Source: Bauldia sp965232525 (GTDB taxonomy: Bacteria > Pseudomonadota > Alphaproteobacteria > Rhizobiales > Kaistiaceae). Taken from it: 64,000 nucleotides of DNA. The position numbers and the translations under genes were made by a program. Below are positions 51,645-61,021 of this stretch, in pieces (position 1 is the first letter of the stretch; each line of letters opens with the position of its first letter). Below the pieces are notes generated by a model. The model was not told the DNA's origin. It did no database searches and saw only the letters and a program-made list of their open reading frames with translations. The DNA is taken from positions 806,001 to 870,000 of the forward strand of contig NZ_OZ246980.1 in assembly GCF_965232525.1 (NCBI RefSeq), given 5' to 3'.

Positions 51645-53240
51645 TCAATTTTTCCTCAACTTAAAGGTAAATTTGACATAGCCAGCTATGGACAGCGCGA
51701 GAACCAACATCACAAGAAATGGAATGTCGCCCGCGCGGACAAAGATGGTTGTGGAAAGGTTAGGGGGCAAAACGCCATCGACGATCCCTCGTTTGCCCAA
51801 CCCCAGTTCATTCTGCACCCGTCCGAAGGCATCCACAACCGCCGAGATGCCGGTGTTCGCGGCGCGGATCACCGGTAGTCCTTCTTCGACCGCGCGGAGC
51901 CGGGCCTGGTGGAAGTGCTGATAAGGACCAGGCGTATCGCCGAACCAGCCGTCATTGGTGAGGTTGAGCAGCCACGCGGGGCGCACCGCGGTAGCCGTCA
52001 CCGCCCCGGGGAAAACGATCTCATAGCAGATCAGGGGACTGAACGACGGAGCGCTCTCCAGCGCCATGGTCAGACGTTGTGACCCCGGCGCGAAGCCGCC
52101 GGGCAGCGCCACCACCTGACGCAGGCCAAGGCTCCTTAGAACATCGGCCAGCGGCAGAAACTCGCCGAAAGGGACCAGGCGCACCTTGTCGTAAGCCCCG
52201 ACGATCTCGCCGTCATCGGTCACCACCAGGACGCTGTTGAAGACGCGACCGGGCGCCTCGCCACGGGCCGGTTCGCCGCGCGCGGCTCCCGTGATCAGCG
52301 TGGTGCCGGGCGGCAGTAGGTCGCCGATCGCCGCAAGCACGTCGGGACGCTGAGCCAGCAGAAACGGAAAGGCCGACTCCGGCCAGACGAGGACGTCGAT
52401 CCCGTCGAGCGGCGTCTCGGGATCACCCGCACTCAACGTCAGATATCGCGCCACAATCTCGCTTTCCTGCGCCGCGTCCCATTTTTCGTCTTGTTCGAGG
52501 GTTGGCTGCACGATGCGGATCGTCACCGTACCGGTGTCGCGATCCGGCGCGGTGGAAAGCCGGACCGCGCCGTAGCCGAGATGGAGGAGAAACAGCCCGG
52601 CCGCGAAAGCCGCGAACCATGGGGCACCGCGCTGACGGCCGATGGCTCGGGCGTCCCAGGCCGCCGGCGCGGCGAAGACGATCAGCGCCACGAACGTCAA
52701 ACCCCACAGCCCGATCAGGGACGCGGTCTGCATCAGTAGGGGAGACGGCGCGATCGCGTAGCCGAGCGTGTTCCATGGGAATCCGGTGAGGATGTGCCCC
52801 CTCAGCCACTCGGCGGCACTGAGAGATGCGGCGAACAGCAGGATCCGGGACCAGCCGTTCGTCCACAAGGCGCCGGCAAGGGCGGCGCCGGCACCCCAGA
52901 ACAGGGCCAGGCCCGCGGGCAGGATGACAACGGCGAGCGGCAGCGCCCAGGCGAATTCATCCGCCTCGACCAGGAACGCCGCGCCGATCCACCACAGACC
53001 GCCGAGGAAATAGCCGAACCCGACCCACCAGCCGACCAAGGCGGCGGATACAATAGGCCTGCGGCCGTCACCGGTGCCGTCGATCAGCCAGACGAAGACG
53101 GGAAGCGTGATCCACAGAAGGGGAAAGGCGTGAAACGGCGCCATCGCCAGGGACGAGAGCGCCCCGGCGACGAACGCAAGCATCGCCCGGCGCCATCCTC
53201 GAAGACCCGCGATCTTCCCGGCGATTCGCTCCATCGCCAC
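51645..53240 (-). CDS. lnt: Apolipoprotein N-acyltransferase
   Basis: A 531-aa inner-membrane enzyme that adds the third acyl chain to lipoproteins. Six or so membrane helices in the first 200 residues precede a periplasmic nitrilase-like domain with the Glu (VLVWPESAFPFLL), Lys (YDKVRLVPFGEFLPL) and Cys (SPLICYEIVFPG) triad; a last helix anchors the C-terminus. Start is a GTG at 53240 or ATG two codons later. It lies 27 bases after the corC-like gene. Confidence 0.96.
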   Translation of the reverse strand: MAMERIAGKIAGLRGWRRAMLAFVAGALSSLAMAPFHAFPLLWITLPVFVWLIDGTGDGRRPIVSAALVGWWVGFGYFLGGLWWIGAAFLVEADEFAWALPLAVVILPAGLALFWGAGAALAGALWTNGWSRILLFAASLSAAEWLRGHILTGFPWNTLGYAIAPSPLLMQTASLIGLWGLTFVALIVFAAPAAWDARAIGRQRGAPWFAAFAAGLFLLHLGYGAVRLSTAPDRDTGTVTIRIVQPTLEQDEKWDAAQESEIVARYLTLSAGDPETPLDGIDVLVWPESAFPFLLAQRPDVLAAIGDLLPPGTTLITGAARGEPARGEAPGRVFNSVLVVTDDGEIVGAYDKVRLVPFGEFLPLADVLRSLGLRQVVALPGGFAPGSQRLTMALESAPSFSPLICYEIVFPGAVTATAVRPAWLLNLTNDGWFGDTPGPYQHFHQARLRAVEEGLPVIRAANTGISAVVDAFGRVQNELGLGKRGIVDGVLPPNLSTTIFVRAGDIPFLVMLVLALSIAGYVKFTFKLRKN

Positions 53241-53267
53241 TGACCAAACGGGCCCGGTCGGGAGCCG

Positions 53268-54374
53268 TCAAGGGGCGTCGGTCACACCGGTCTCTGCGTC
53301 CGGCTCCGGACGGGTGGGCCGTGGGCGGCGCCGCGGCTCCGGGCGCGGCGAACCCTGGGTTCGACGGTAAATCCGCAACCGCCGAATGCGCCGCGGATCG
53401 GCATCGAGAACCTCGAACTCGAAGCCGCCCGGCGCCGAGACCAGTTCGCCACGAACCGGAATCCGGCCGAGCAGGCTGAAGACGAGGCCGCCGATCGTGT
53501 CGACGTCTTCTGTCTCTTCGCCAGGTGCCAGACCGGAGCCGATGGCGGCCGACACTTCGTCGAGATCGGCACGGGCGTCGGCCAGGAACACGCCCTCGCC
53601 ATCGGGAATGATCATCTGGCGCGCCTCGCCGTCGTGCTCGTCCTCGATATCGCCGACCACCATCTCGACAACGTCTTCCAGCGACACCAGCCCGTCGGTG
53701 CCGCCATATTCGTCGATGACCAGCGCCATCTGCATCCGGGTCGCCTGCATCGACGCCAGCAACGCCATGACCGGCATGGACGGCGGCACGAACAACAGGG
53801 TTCGGACCAGATCCACTTCGGCTAACGGTGTCTGCAGATCGACCCGCGGCAGGTCGAAGGCGGTGGCGGGCCGGCCGACCCCGTTGCCGCTGCCGTTGGC
53901 GCCGTTGCCGGCGCCGTTCGGCTTGGCGTCCGGGACGACCGCCGCGGTGCGCGCAACGAAATCCATGATGTCCTTGATGTGGACGAAACCGATCGGGTCG
54001 TCGAGCGTCTCACGATAGACCGGCATGCGGGAATGGCCCGATCGCTGGAACTCGGCGAGCAGGTCGGCAAGGCTGGTGCCCACCTCCACCGCGTCGATGT
54101 CCGCTCGCGGCACCATGACATCGTCGACCCGCACTTCGCGAAGGCGGAGGATGTTGGCGAGCATCGCCCGCTCCTCCGGCGAGAAGCCGGCAACGGCGTC
54201 CTCGGTGTCGAGGGCTTCGGCGATCTCCTGGCGAATGGGAACCGCGGCGCGCAAGCCGACGGCCGCCTTCAATCGCTCCAGCCAGCCTTCCTGAGCAGGA
54301 GGTCTGGCCGGGCTGGTACTGTCAGGTTCAGGCGCCGGGTCCGGCGCGGGCGATTCAGTTTTGCTGTCGTTCAT
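53268..54374 (-). CDS. CorC/HlyC-family CBS domain protein (YbeX-like)
   Basis: A 368-aa soluble CorC-like protein: disordered acidic head, two CBS domains (RVDDVMVPRADIDAVEV and MALVIDEYGGTDGLVSLEDVVE), CorC_HlyC domain and a basic Pro/Arg-rich tail. An unusual Asn/Gly/Ala-rich spacer (GAGNGANGSGNGVG) separates the CBS domains. In E. coli YbeX is linked to magnesium/cobalt efflux and ribosome maturation. It overlaps ybeY by 20 bases. Confidence 0.93.
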   Translation of the reverse strand: MNDSKTESPAPDPAPEPDSTSPARPPAQEGWLERLKAAVGLRAAVPIRQEIAEALDTEDAVAGFSPEERAMLANILRLREVRVDDVMVPRADIDAVEVGTSLADLLAEFQRSGHSRMPVYRETLDDPIGFVHIKDIMDFVARTAAVVPDAKPNGAGNGANGSGNGVGRPATAFDLPRVDLQTPLAEVDLVRTLLFVPPSMPVMALLASMQATRMQMALVIDEYGGTDGLVSLEDVVEMVVGDIEDEHDGEARQMIIPDGEGVFLADARADLDEVSAAIGSGLAPGEETEDVDTIGGLVFSLLGRIPVRGELVSAPGGFEFEVLDADPRRIRRLRIYRRTQGSPRPEPRRRPRPTRPEPDAETGVTDAP

Positions 54375-54867
54375 CGTCGCAATACGGGTCGGCCAAGCCG
54401 AGGTCCCCCATAATAGAGGTTTCCAGCCCTTCCATTAATAACGCTTCTGCGTCGGTTTCATGATCGTAACCGACCAGGTGAAGAAATCCATGTACAATCA
54501 AGTGGCTAAGATGGGCCTCGAAAACAACCCCCCGCGTCTCGGATTCGGTTCGGATGGTTTCGCGGGCGAGAATGAGGTCGCCGAGCAGCGGCCCGAATGG
54601 CGCATTCCCCGAACCGGCCGGAAACGACAGGATGTTGGTTGCCTGATCCTTGCCGCGAAAGCGGCGGTTGAGGTCGCGGACCATGGCGTCATCGGCGAAG
54701 ACGATGGCAAGTTCGGCCGTGGGCGTCAGCCGGTTGCCGGTGCGCCGCGCTGCGACAATGGCGGCCTTCGTTGCCACCGAGCGAAGGCGGTGGGGCGTCT
54801 CCCATCCGTCGTCCTCGAAGATCGTTTCGACGCTGAGCCCGGTCGCGCCCCGATCGGCCGCCGGCAT
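54355..54867 (-). CDS. ybeY: Endoribonuclease/rRNA maturation factor YbeY
   Basis: A 170-aa YbeY metalloprotein acting in 16S rRNA 3' processing and ribosome quality control. The zinc-binding HGFLHLVGYDH motif is intact, with DLNRRFRGKDQATNILSFP upstream. Its stop lies inside the corC-like gene start and phoH ends two bases before its ATG, so the three are tightly linked. Confidence 0.96.
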   Translation of the reverse strand: MPAADRGATGLSVETIFEDDGWETPHRLRSVATKAAIVAARRTGNRLTPTAELAIVFADDAMVRDLNRRFRGKDQATNILSFPAGSGNAPFGPLLGDLILARETIRTESETRGVVFEAHLSHLIVHGFLHLVGYDHETDAEALLMEGLETSIMGDLGLADPYCDDERQQN

Positions 54868-54869
54868 CC

Positions 54870-55892
54870 CTAGTCCGGCGATGGCTTCGCGGCGGCGCGG
54901 TCGTAGGCTTCGACGATCCGGCTCACCAGGGCGTGGCGCACCACATCGGCTGAACTGAAGGCAATGCGAGCGATGCCGTCGACGCCGTCGAGCAGCTTGA
55001 CCGCTTCGACGAGACCGGACGTCTGCCCGGGCGGCAGATCGATCTGGCTCGGATCGCCGGTGACGATCATCTTCGAGTTCTCGCCGAGGCGGGTGAGGAA
55101 CATCTTCATCTGCATCGATGTGGTGTTCTGGGCCTCGTCGAGAATGACGATGGCATCCGACAGGGTCCGGCCGCGCATGAAGGCGAGCGGCGCCACCTCG
55201 ATCATCCCCGACTGAAGCCCCCGCTCGACCTTGTCGAGCGGCATCATGTCGTAGAGCGCGTCGTAAAGGGGTCGGAGATACGGATCGACCTTCTCGCGCA
55301 TGTCGCCGGGCAGGAAGCCGAGCCGCTCGCCGGCCTCGACTGCCGGCCGCGACAGGACGATTCGTTCCGCTGCGCCGCGCTCGACCATCGCCGATGCGTA
55401 GGCGACCGCGAGATACGTCTTGCCGGTCCCCGCCGGTCCGATGCCGAACACCAGTTCGGCCCGGTCGAACGCCCGGATGTAGGCGTCCTGGGTCATGGTG
55501 CGGGCCACCACCGTCCGGCGGCGGGTGGAAATCTTGGCCATGGCGAGCCGGCCCTTGGGCTCCAGCGTCGGCAGGCTGAGCTGCGCTTCGGCCGCCTCGG
55601 CCATGCGGATCGCCCCGTCGACATCGCCGGGCACCAGTTCGTGCCCTTCCTGCAGCCGGCCATAGAGCATGTCGAGGGCGAGCCGCGCCCGGGTACAGGC
55701 TTCCGGTGAACCCGAGATCGCCACCTGGTTACCCCGCGCGATCGCCTCGACCCCGAGGCGCTGCTCGATCAGCGCCAGGTTGCGGTCGAATTCGCCGAAC
55801 AGGGCCGGGATCAGCCGGTTGTCGTCGAAGGCGACGACGAAATGCGCGTCCTCGTCGGCGTTTGCCGCGGACATGGAAGACGGCGCGGTCAA
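54870..55892 (-). CDS. phoH: PhoH family ATPase
   Basis: A 340-aa PhoH-like P-loop protein. An N-terminal KH-like part is followed by the ATPase with Walker A GIGPAGTGKTYLAVA, Walker B IVILDEAQNTT and TGDPSQIDLP. The start is taken as the TTG at 55892 because GGAGG stands seven bases upstream and it overlaps the miaB stop (TTGA); an ATG at 55874 is an alternative. Always near ybeY; role in RNA metabolism is suspected. Confidence 0.93.
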   Translation of the reverse strand: MTAPSSMSAANADEDAHFVVAFDDNRLIPALFGEFDRNLALIEQRLGVEAIARGNQVAISGSPEACTRARLALDMLYGRLQEGHELVPGDVDGAIRMAEAAEAQLSLPTLEPKGRLAMAKISTRRRTVVARTMTQDAYIRAFDRAELVFGIGPAGTGKTYLAVAYASAMVERGAAERIVLSRPAVEAGERLGFLPGDMREKVDPYLRPLYDALYDMMPLDKVERGLQSGMIEVAPLAFMRGRTLSDAIVILDEAQNTTSMQMKMFLTRLGENSKMIVTGDPSQIDLPPGQTSGLVEAVKLLDGVDGIARIAFSSADVVRHALVSRIVEAYDRAAAKPSPD

Positions 55893-57274
55893 GCGGTCGC
55901 CTCCGCGGCAATTTTTCCGTCCACAGGGTCGGCGTCCGCGAGCACACCGTAGAGGCTGTTGGCGCCGACATCGGTGATCGTCACCCGGGCGATCGATCCG
56001 ATCAGCGCGGCCGGTGCCGACACCTGGACCGGCGACAGCCAGGGCGAGCGGCCGACGATCTGGCCCGGATGGCGGCCGTCCTTCTCGAACAGAACCTCGG
56101 CGACCATGCCGACCCGGGAGGCGTTGAAGTCGGCCTGCGCGGCGTTGAGGCGAGCCTGAAGCGCCGCCAGCCGTTCGGATTTCACCGCCTCCGGTACCTG
56201 GGATCGCTCGGCCGCCGGCGTGCCGGGTCGCGGGCTGTATTTGAACGAGAACGCCGAGGCGTAGCCGACGTCATCGACGATCGACAGCGTGTCGGCGAAG
56301 TCCGCATCGGTCTCGCCGGGAAAGCCGACGATGAAGTCGCCGGCCATCGCGATGTCCGGCCGCGCCGCTTTGATCTTGTCGATCAGGCGGAGATAGTCGG
56401 CCCGGGTGTGGCGTCGGTTCATGGCGGCGAGCACCCGGTCGGACCCGGCCTGCACCGGCAGGTGCAGATAGGGCATCAGCGTATCGAGGTCGCGGTGGGC
56501 CGCGATCAGCGCGTCGTCCATGTCGCGGGGATGGCTGGTGGTGTAGCGCAGCCGGTCGAGGCCGGGGATCTCCGACAGCCGGACCAGGAGATGCCCGAGC
56601 GACCATTCGCGTCCGTCCGGGCCGACGCCGTGCCAGGCATTGACGTTCTGGCCGAGCAGGGTGACCTCGCGCACCCCCTCAGCCGCCAGCCGCTGCGCCT
56701 CGGCGACGATCGCGTCCACCGGCCGCGAGACCTCGGCGCCGCGGGTATAGGGCACGACACAGAACGAGCAGAACTTGTCGCAGCCTTCCTGCACCGTGAG
56801 GAACGCCGAGGAGCGCTTCGGCCGGGTTCCGTGCGGCCGGTCGAGGGCGGCGAACTTGTCGGCAATGGCGAAATCGGTCTCGATCACCCGCTCGCCGGAA
56901 GCCGCCCGCGCGACCGCATCCGGCAGCCGCTGATAGGACTGCGGTCCGATCACCAGATCGACCGCGGACGCCCGACGGACGATTTCCTCGCCTTCGGCCT
57001 GGGCGACGCAGCCGGCGACACCGATCAGCATTTGCCGGCCGTCCGCCGCGGCCTGTTCCTTCAACCGACGCAGCCGTCCGACTTCGGAATAGACCTTCTC
57101 CGCCGCCTTCTCGCGGATATGGCAGGTGTTGAGCAGCACCAGGTCCGCCGCGTCGGCGGAGGCGACGGGCGCATAGCCGGCCGCTTCCAGCGCGTCCGTC
57201 ATCCTTTCGGAATCGTAGACGTTCATCTGGCAGCCGTAGGTTTTGACAAAAACGCGTTTCGGCTTGGCGCTCAT
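55889..57274 (-). CDS. miaB: tRNA-2-methylthio-N6-dimethylallyladenosine synthase MiaB
   Basis: A 461-aa radical-SAM methylthiotransferase that modifies A37 of tRNAs. UPF0004 domain with FVKTYGCQMNVYDSERM, LLNTCHIREKA and GVAGCVAQAEG supplies three cluster Cys; the radical-SAM CxxxCxxC reads CDKFCSFCVVPYTRG; a TRAM domain ends the protein. ATGA overlap with the plsC stop; four-base overlap into phoH. Confidence 0.97.
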   Translation of the reverse strand: MSAKPKRVFVKTYGCQMNVYDSERMTDALEAAGYAPVASADAADLVLLNTCHIREKAAEKVYSEVGRLRRLKEQAAADGRQMLIGVAGCVAQAEGEEIVRRASAVDLVIGPQSYQRLPDAVARAASGERVIETDFAIADKFAALDRPHGTRPKRSSAFLTVQEGCDKFCSFCVVPYTRGAEVSRPVDAIVAEAQRLAAEGVREVTLLGQNVNAWHGVGPDGREWSLGHLLVRLSEIPGLDRLRYTTSHPRDMDDALIAAHRDLDTLMPYLHLPVQAGSDRVLAAMNRRHTRADYLRLIDKIKAARPDIAMAGDFIVGFPGETDADFADTLSIVDDVGYASAFSFKYSPRPGTPAAERSQVPEAVKSERLAALQARLNAAQADFNASRVGMVAEVLFEKDGRHPGQIVGRSPWLSPVQVSAPAALIGSIARVTITDVGANSLYGVLADADPVDGKIAAEATA

Positions 57275-58167
57275 GAAGCCCGGTTGGCGATTTCCTCGCG
57301 TCGCCCGCCGGGATAGCCCGGCGCTGGCGTGTGGGTCGCTTCCTTAGCGGGTTTTTGCTTCGGAGAGAATAGCCGCCCCCGGTTACCGCCACGTGACGCG
57401 CCGCGTTTGGCTTCCTCGTCCATGCGGCGGACCGCCTGATAGCATTCCTCCGCCACCTTCTTGCGGTCGGTGGTCTGGTCGAAGGTGATCGGCTCGCCGA
57501 AACTGACCACCGCATCGACCGCGCCATGTTCGACCAGATTGCGGAAATGGGCGATGAAATCCATGTCGCCATACCAGGCGATACTCGGCCGGTCGGCCCG
57601 GCCCACGGGTATGCCCTGCATGCCGACATAGGTTACCGCGACCGGCTGAACGGTGATCGTCTCCATGCCGGAGGCGACGCCGGCGGCACCGATCAGGGCG
57701 CTGCGGAACGGCAGGATGCGATTGCCGTCGCCGGTCGTTCCCTCGGGGAAGAGCACCATCACGTCGCCGCCGCCCACCCGCCGCGCGATCGCCGATGCCG
57801 CACTTGCGGTCTGCGACCGGCGGGTGCGGTCGATGAACACCGTGCGCTGCAGCCGTGCCAGCGTGCCGAGGATCGGCCAGGTCTGCACCTCGGCCTTGGA
57901 GATGAACGACAGCGGCAGCACGCTGCCGAGCACGGTAATGTCGAGCCAGGAGATATGATTGGCGGTGATCAATAGGGGCGGCTTGGCCGGGGTCCCCTCG
58001 ATCGTCACCCGCAGGCCGATGAGACGCTTGGCGACCCGCTGCCAGTGGCACGGGATTCTTGCCGCCAAACGCCAGTTGCGACGCACGGCAAGCGTCTGAA
58101 TCGGCATCAGCAACAAGGTGTAGCTGAGCAGGATGGTCACCACCGAAGCTGTACGCAGGACGCTCAT
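57271..58167 (-). CDS. plsC: 1-acyl-sn-glycerol-3-phosphate acyltransferase
   Basis: A 298-aa membrane acyltransferase for phosphatidic acid synthesis. An N-terminal hydrophobic helix (VVTILLSYTLLLMPI) precedes the catalytic NHISWLDITVLG (the H-x4-D motif) and the substrate-binding LFPEGTTGDGNRILPF. The last 40 residues are a basic disordered tail. It overlaps both the fur-like gene and miaB by four bases, so the operon is compact. Confidence 0.92.
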   Translation of the reverse strand: MSVLRTASVVTILLSYTLLLMPIQTLAVRRNWRLAARIPCHWQRVAKRLIGLRVTIEGTPAKPPLLITANHISWLDITVLGSVLPLSFISKAEVQTWPILGTLARLQRTVFIDRTRRSQTASAASAIARRVGGGDVMVLFPEGTTGDGNRILPFRSALIGAAGVASGMETITVQPVAVTYVGMQGIPVGRADRPSIAWYGDMDFIAHFRNLVEHGAVDAVVSFGEPITFDQTTDRKKVAEECYQAVRRMDEEAKRGASRGGNRGRLFSPKQKPAKEATHTPAPGYPGGRREEIANRAS

Positions 58168-58607
58168 GTGTCGCCGCCACCTTTTCTCTCCACCGGCACG
58201 CAGAAGAGCTCGAGCCGGTGATCGACGAGCTTGTAGCCCAGCCGTTCGGCGATCTTCTGTTGCAGCCGCTCGATCTCTTCGTCGCGAAACTCGATCACCT
58301 CGCCGGACCTCAGATCGATCAGGTGGTCGTGATGGGTCTCGGGGATCGCCTCGTACCGCCCCCGCCCCTCGCCGAAGTCGTGACGGGCGATGACGCCGGC
58401 GTCCTCGAACAGCTTGACGGTCCGATAGACCGTGGCGATGGAGATCTTGGAATCGACCGCCGATGCCCGGCGATAGAGTTCCTCGACGTCCGGATGGTCG
58501 GTCGCCGAATCGAGAACCCGCGCGATCACGCGGCGCTGTCCCGTCATCCGCAATCCCTTTGCGGCGCAGGCAGCCTCCAGGCTGATGGTCTTGGTGTCTC
58601 CGGCCAC
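58164..58607 (-). CDS. Fur-family metal regulator (Fur/Mur)
   Basis: A 147-aa Fur-type repressor. The winged helix (RMTGQRRVIARVLDSATDH, SIATVYRTVKLFEDAGVI) is followed by the metal site HHDHLIDLRSGEVIEF and the His/Glu-containing end. The CxxC structural zinc pair of E. coli Fur is absent; one Cys remains near the end, as in rhizobial Mur, the manganese-responsive member at this same locus. Start is the GTG at 58607; the frame open to 58787 is antiphase to rimI. Confidence 0.92.
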   Translation of the reverse strand: MAGDTKTISLEAACAAKGLRMTGQRRVIARVLDSATDHPDVEELYRRASAVDSKISIATVYRTVKLFEDAGVIARHDFGEGRGRYEAIPETHHDHLIDLRSGEVIEFRDEEIERLQQKIAERLGYKLVDHRLELFCVPVERKGGGDT

Positions 58608-58632
58608 AACGCGTCGTCCCTGCCTTCGGCGA

Positions 58633-59121
58633 TTAGCGGAGCTTGAGCCGCATGACAAGAGCCGCCCCAGCCGGCCCATCGGGGCGATAATAGTACCCTT
58701 TTCGCTCCCCCACGGTCTCGAAACCGAGCCGTTGGTAAAGGTGGACGGCCGCCTGATTGTCGCGATCGACCTCGAGAAAACAGGCATCGATGCGATCGCG
58801 ATAGAGCTGGCGGAGCGCTTCGTCCATCAGAAGGCGCCCGAATCCACGGCCCTGGCGACCCGCGCGGACCGCGATGGTCAGCACCTCCGCCTCGTCGGCG
58901 GCAAGCCGCATCAGCACGAATCCGACCAGCCGCGCCGGCCAGAACAGCCCCTGACGACGTGCCCCGAGCCCGAACACGGCCGTGTCCGCCAGCAACGCCG
59001 CGAACTCGTCCGCCGACCACGCCCGCGGGAACGTTTCCCCATGGATGTCGGCCAGCATGTGCGCATCGGCGGCATCTAAGGCGGCGACCACGGTCCGCGG
59101 GGCATTCAGGAGGTCGATCAT
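58633..59121 (-). CDS. rimI: Ribosomal protein S18 alanine N-acetyltransferase
   Basis: A 162-aa GNAT acetyltransferase. The acetyl-CoA binding VRAGRQGRGFGRLLMDEAL motif and FLEVDRDNQAAVHLYQRLGFETVG are classic RimI. It acetylates the N-terminus of S18. The ATG overlaps the tsaB stop by four bases; tsaB-rimI pairing is widespread. Confidence 0.94.
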   Translation of the reverse strand: MIDLLNAPRTVVAALDAADAHMLADIHGETFPRAWSADEFAALLADTAVFGLGARRQGLFWPARLVGFVLMRLAADEAEVLTIAVRAGRQGRGFGRLLMDEALRQLYRDRIDACFLEVDRDNQAAVHLYQRLGFETVGERKGYYYRPDGPAGAALVMRLKLR

Positions 59122-59789
59122 CGTCGGGCCACGGCAGCGCGGGTCGACGGCTTGGCGTCGGGCGGCCGCAGATAGAGCGGCCGTGGCGGACCGTCGGGAT
59201 CGGGCGCGGCAAGCCCGAGCCGCACCACAGAGGCGATATCCGGCGCGGCATCCCGATGGGCGATTCGGTCGGCGGCAACGCCCGCCGCATCGGCGAGAAC
59301 GTCCGCTGCCGACCCGGCAAGCATCGCGTTATCCTCAATCAAGGCCGCGAACCGGGCGGCCAGGCCAACCGCCGGCTCGGTCACCGGCGCGCCATCGGCC
59401 GCGAAGGCCTGGGCGTAGATTTCGTCACGGCGGGCATCGAGGGCGGCAACCACCGGCACCGGGCCGGCAAGGGTGCGGGCTCGTTCCGCGGCGGCCGCGA
59501 GCGTCCCCACGCTCACCACCGGACAACCGGTCGCCAACGCCAGGCCACGGGCCGCCGCGATGCCGACTCTGAGTCCGGTGAAGGATCCCGGCCCGACCGT
59601 GACGGCGATGCGATCGAGCTGACCGTAGTCCAGGCCGGCATCGGCCATCACTTCGGCGACAAGCGCAAACAACCGCTCGGCGTGGCCCCGACCGATCGTC
59701 TCGGTCCGGAGGATCAAATCGATGGAGTCCACGGCGGCCACGGCAGCCGAACAGCGTTCCCCGGCCGTGTCGATGGCAAGCAGACGCAT
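59118..59789 (-). CDS. tsaB: tRNA threonylcarbamoyladenosine biosynthesis protein TsaB
   Basis: A 223-aa TsaB, the partner that dimerises with TsaD for t6A37 formation. The ASKHA-fold start MRLLAIDTAGERCSAAV, VTVGPGSFTGLRVGIAAARG and VVAALDARRDEIYAQAF are diagnostic. Start is the ATG at 59789; the frame open to 59942 is antiphase to nfuA's 3' end. Confidence 0.95.
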   Translation of the reverse strand: MRLLAIDTAGERCSAAVAAVDSIDLILRTETIGRGHAERLFALVAEVMADAGLDYGQLDRIAVTVGPGSFTGLRVGIAAARGLALATGCPVVSVGTLAAAAERARTLAGPVPVVAALDARRDEIYAQAFAADGAPVTEPAVGLAARFAALIEDNAMLAGSAADVLADAAGVAADRIAHRDAAPDIASVVRLGLAAPDPDGPPRPLYLRPPDAKPSTRAAVARR

Positions 59790-59836
59790 GGCGTGCGACA
59801 CCACTTGCCCCGCCCCGCTGAACGCCCTGCGGCCGG

Positions 59837-60400
59837 CTAGGCCATACGCTCGCGGATTTCGCGAACTTCCGGCACGAAATGGCGGAGCAGGTTCTCGATA
59901 CCGTGCTTCAGCGTCGCGGTCGAAGACGGGCAGCCGGCGCAAGCGCCGCGCATGTTGAGGAACACCACTCCATCTTGGAAACCCCGGAACGTGATGTCGC
60001 CGCCGTCCTGGGCGACCGCCGGGCGCACGCGGGTGTCGAGCAGCTCCTTGATCATCGCCACCGTGTCGGCGTCCGCCTCGTCGAAGAACTCGTCTTCGTC
60101 CGCGGTCGGCTCAGGGGTACGATCGAGAACCGGCATCCCGGACAGGAAATGCTCCATGATCGCGCCGAGGACGGCCGGTTTCAGGTGCGGCCATTCGGCT
60201 TCGCCCTTGGTGACCGTGATGAAGTCGCCGCCGAGGAACACGCCGGTCACGCCCGGTACGGCGAACAGGCGGGTCGCCAATGGCGAAGCTTCGGCATCGG
60301 TGGCGTCACGAAATTCGGCGTTGCCGTCGCCAAGAACCGGACGGCCCGGCAGGAACTTCAGCGACGCCGGATTCGGCGTTGTTTCAGTCTGGATGAACAT
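59837..60400 (-). CDS. Nfu-type Fe-S cluster carrier
   Basis: A 187-aa scaffold/carrier protein. The N-terminal Nfu domain (MFIQTETTPNPASLKFLPGR, VTGVFLGGDFITVTK) is followed by the NifU C-terminal domain with the cluster-binding CAGCPSS pair (Cys about 149 and 152) and PAVAQDGGDITFRGF. It delivers [4Fe-4S] clusters to client enzymes such as MiaB or lipoyl synthase. Confidence 0.95.
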   Translation of the reverse strand: MFIQTETTPNPASLKFLPGRPVLGDGNAEFRDATDAEASPLATRLFAVPGVTGVFLGGDFITVTKGEAEWPHLKPAVLGAIMEHFLSGMPVLDRTPEPTADEDEFFDEADADTVAMIKELLDTRVRPAVAQDGGDITFRGFQDGVVFLNMRGACAGCPSSTATLKHGIENLLRHFVPEVREIRERMA

Positions 60401-60484
60401 GATCGGCGCCTTTCAAGGGGGCGTGGTCAACGGGTTTCATCTAGGCGCGGCGGACCGCCAGATCAACAGATCGACGCCCGGCGC

Positions 60485-60979
60485 CTATGCCACCGCGGCC
60501 ACCGTCTCGTCGTCGAGATGGCCGGGAACCACGGTGATCGGCACCGGAAATGTCGCCACACCCTTGCCGATCAGCGCGGAAACCAGCGGCCCCGGGCCTT
60601 CGCTGTCGGTTCCCGCGGCGAGAACGAGAATGGCGATATCCTCGTCCTCCTCGATCAGCTTGATCACCTCCTCCGCCCGTCCGCCTTCGCGGATGACCAC
60701 CTGCGGTTCGAGGCCGGTGTTTTCGCGGACCAGATCGGCGGCCTTGCCGAGGGCCGCCTCGGCCGTTTCGACCGCCTCGGCCCGCATAATGTTCTCGACC
60801 CCAGCCCATTGGGTGAACTCGCTCGGCGCGATCACATAAAGCAGCACCAGCGCTCCGCTGGTATGCAGCGCTCGCTGGCCGGCGAACAGTAGCGCGCGGG
60901 TGCATTCCGGCGTGTCGTCGACCACCGCAAGGAACTTGCGCCGGTGGCCTTCCGCGCGGCTCTTACGTTTGGTTGCCAT
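60485..60979 (-). CDS. Universal stress protein (UspA family)
   Basis: A 164-aa single-domain Usp. After a basic head, FLAVVDDTPECTRALLFAGQRAL and the late AILVLAAGTDSEGPGPLVSALIG form the alpha/beta fold; the ATP-binding G-x2-G-x9-G-S/T motif is not clearly matched, so it may not bind ATP. It lies between nfu and trpS on the same strand, 42 bases from trpS. Confidence 0.88.
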   Translation of the reverse strand: MATKRKSRAEGHRRKFLAVVDDTPECTRALLFAGQRALHTSGALVLLYVIAPSEFTQWAGVENIMRAEAVETAEAALGKAADLVRENTGLEPQVVIREGGRAEEVIKLIEEDEDIAILVLAAGTDSEGPGPLVSALIGKGVATFPVPITVVPGHLDDETVAAVA

Positions 60980-61021
60980 CTGTCAATGCTGCCATAAGCG
61001 ACGCCAGATCGCGACCGCCGA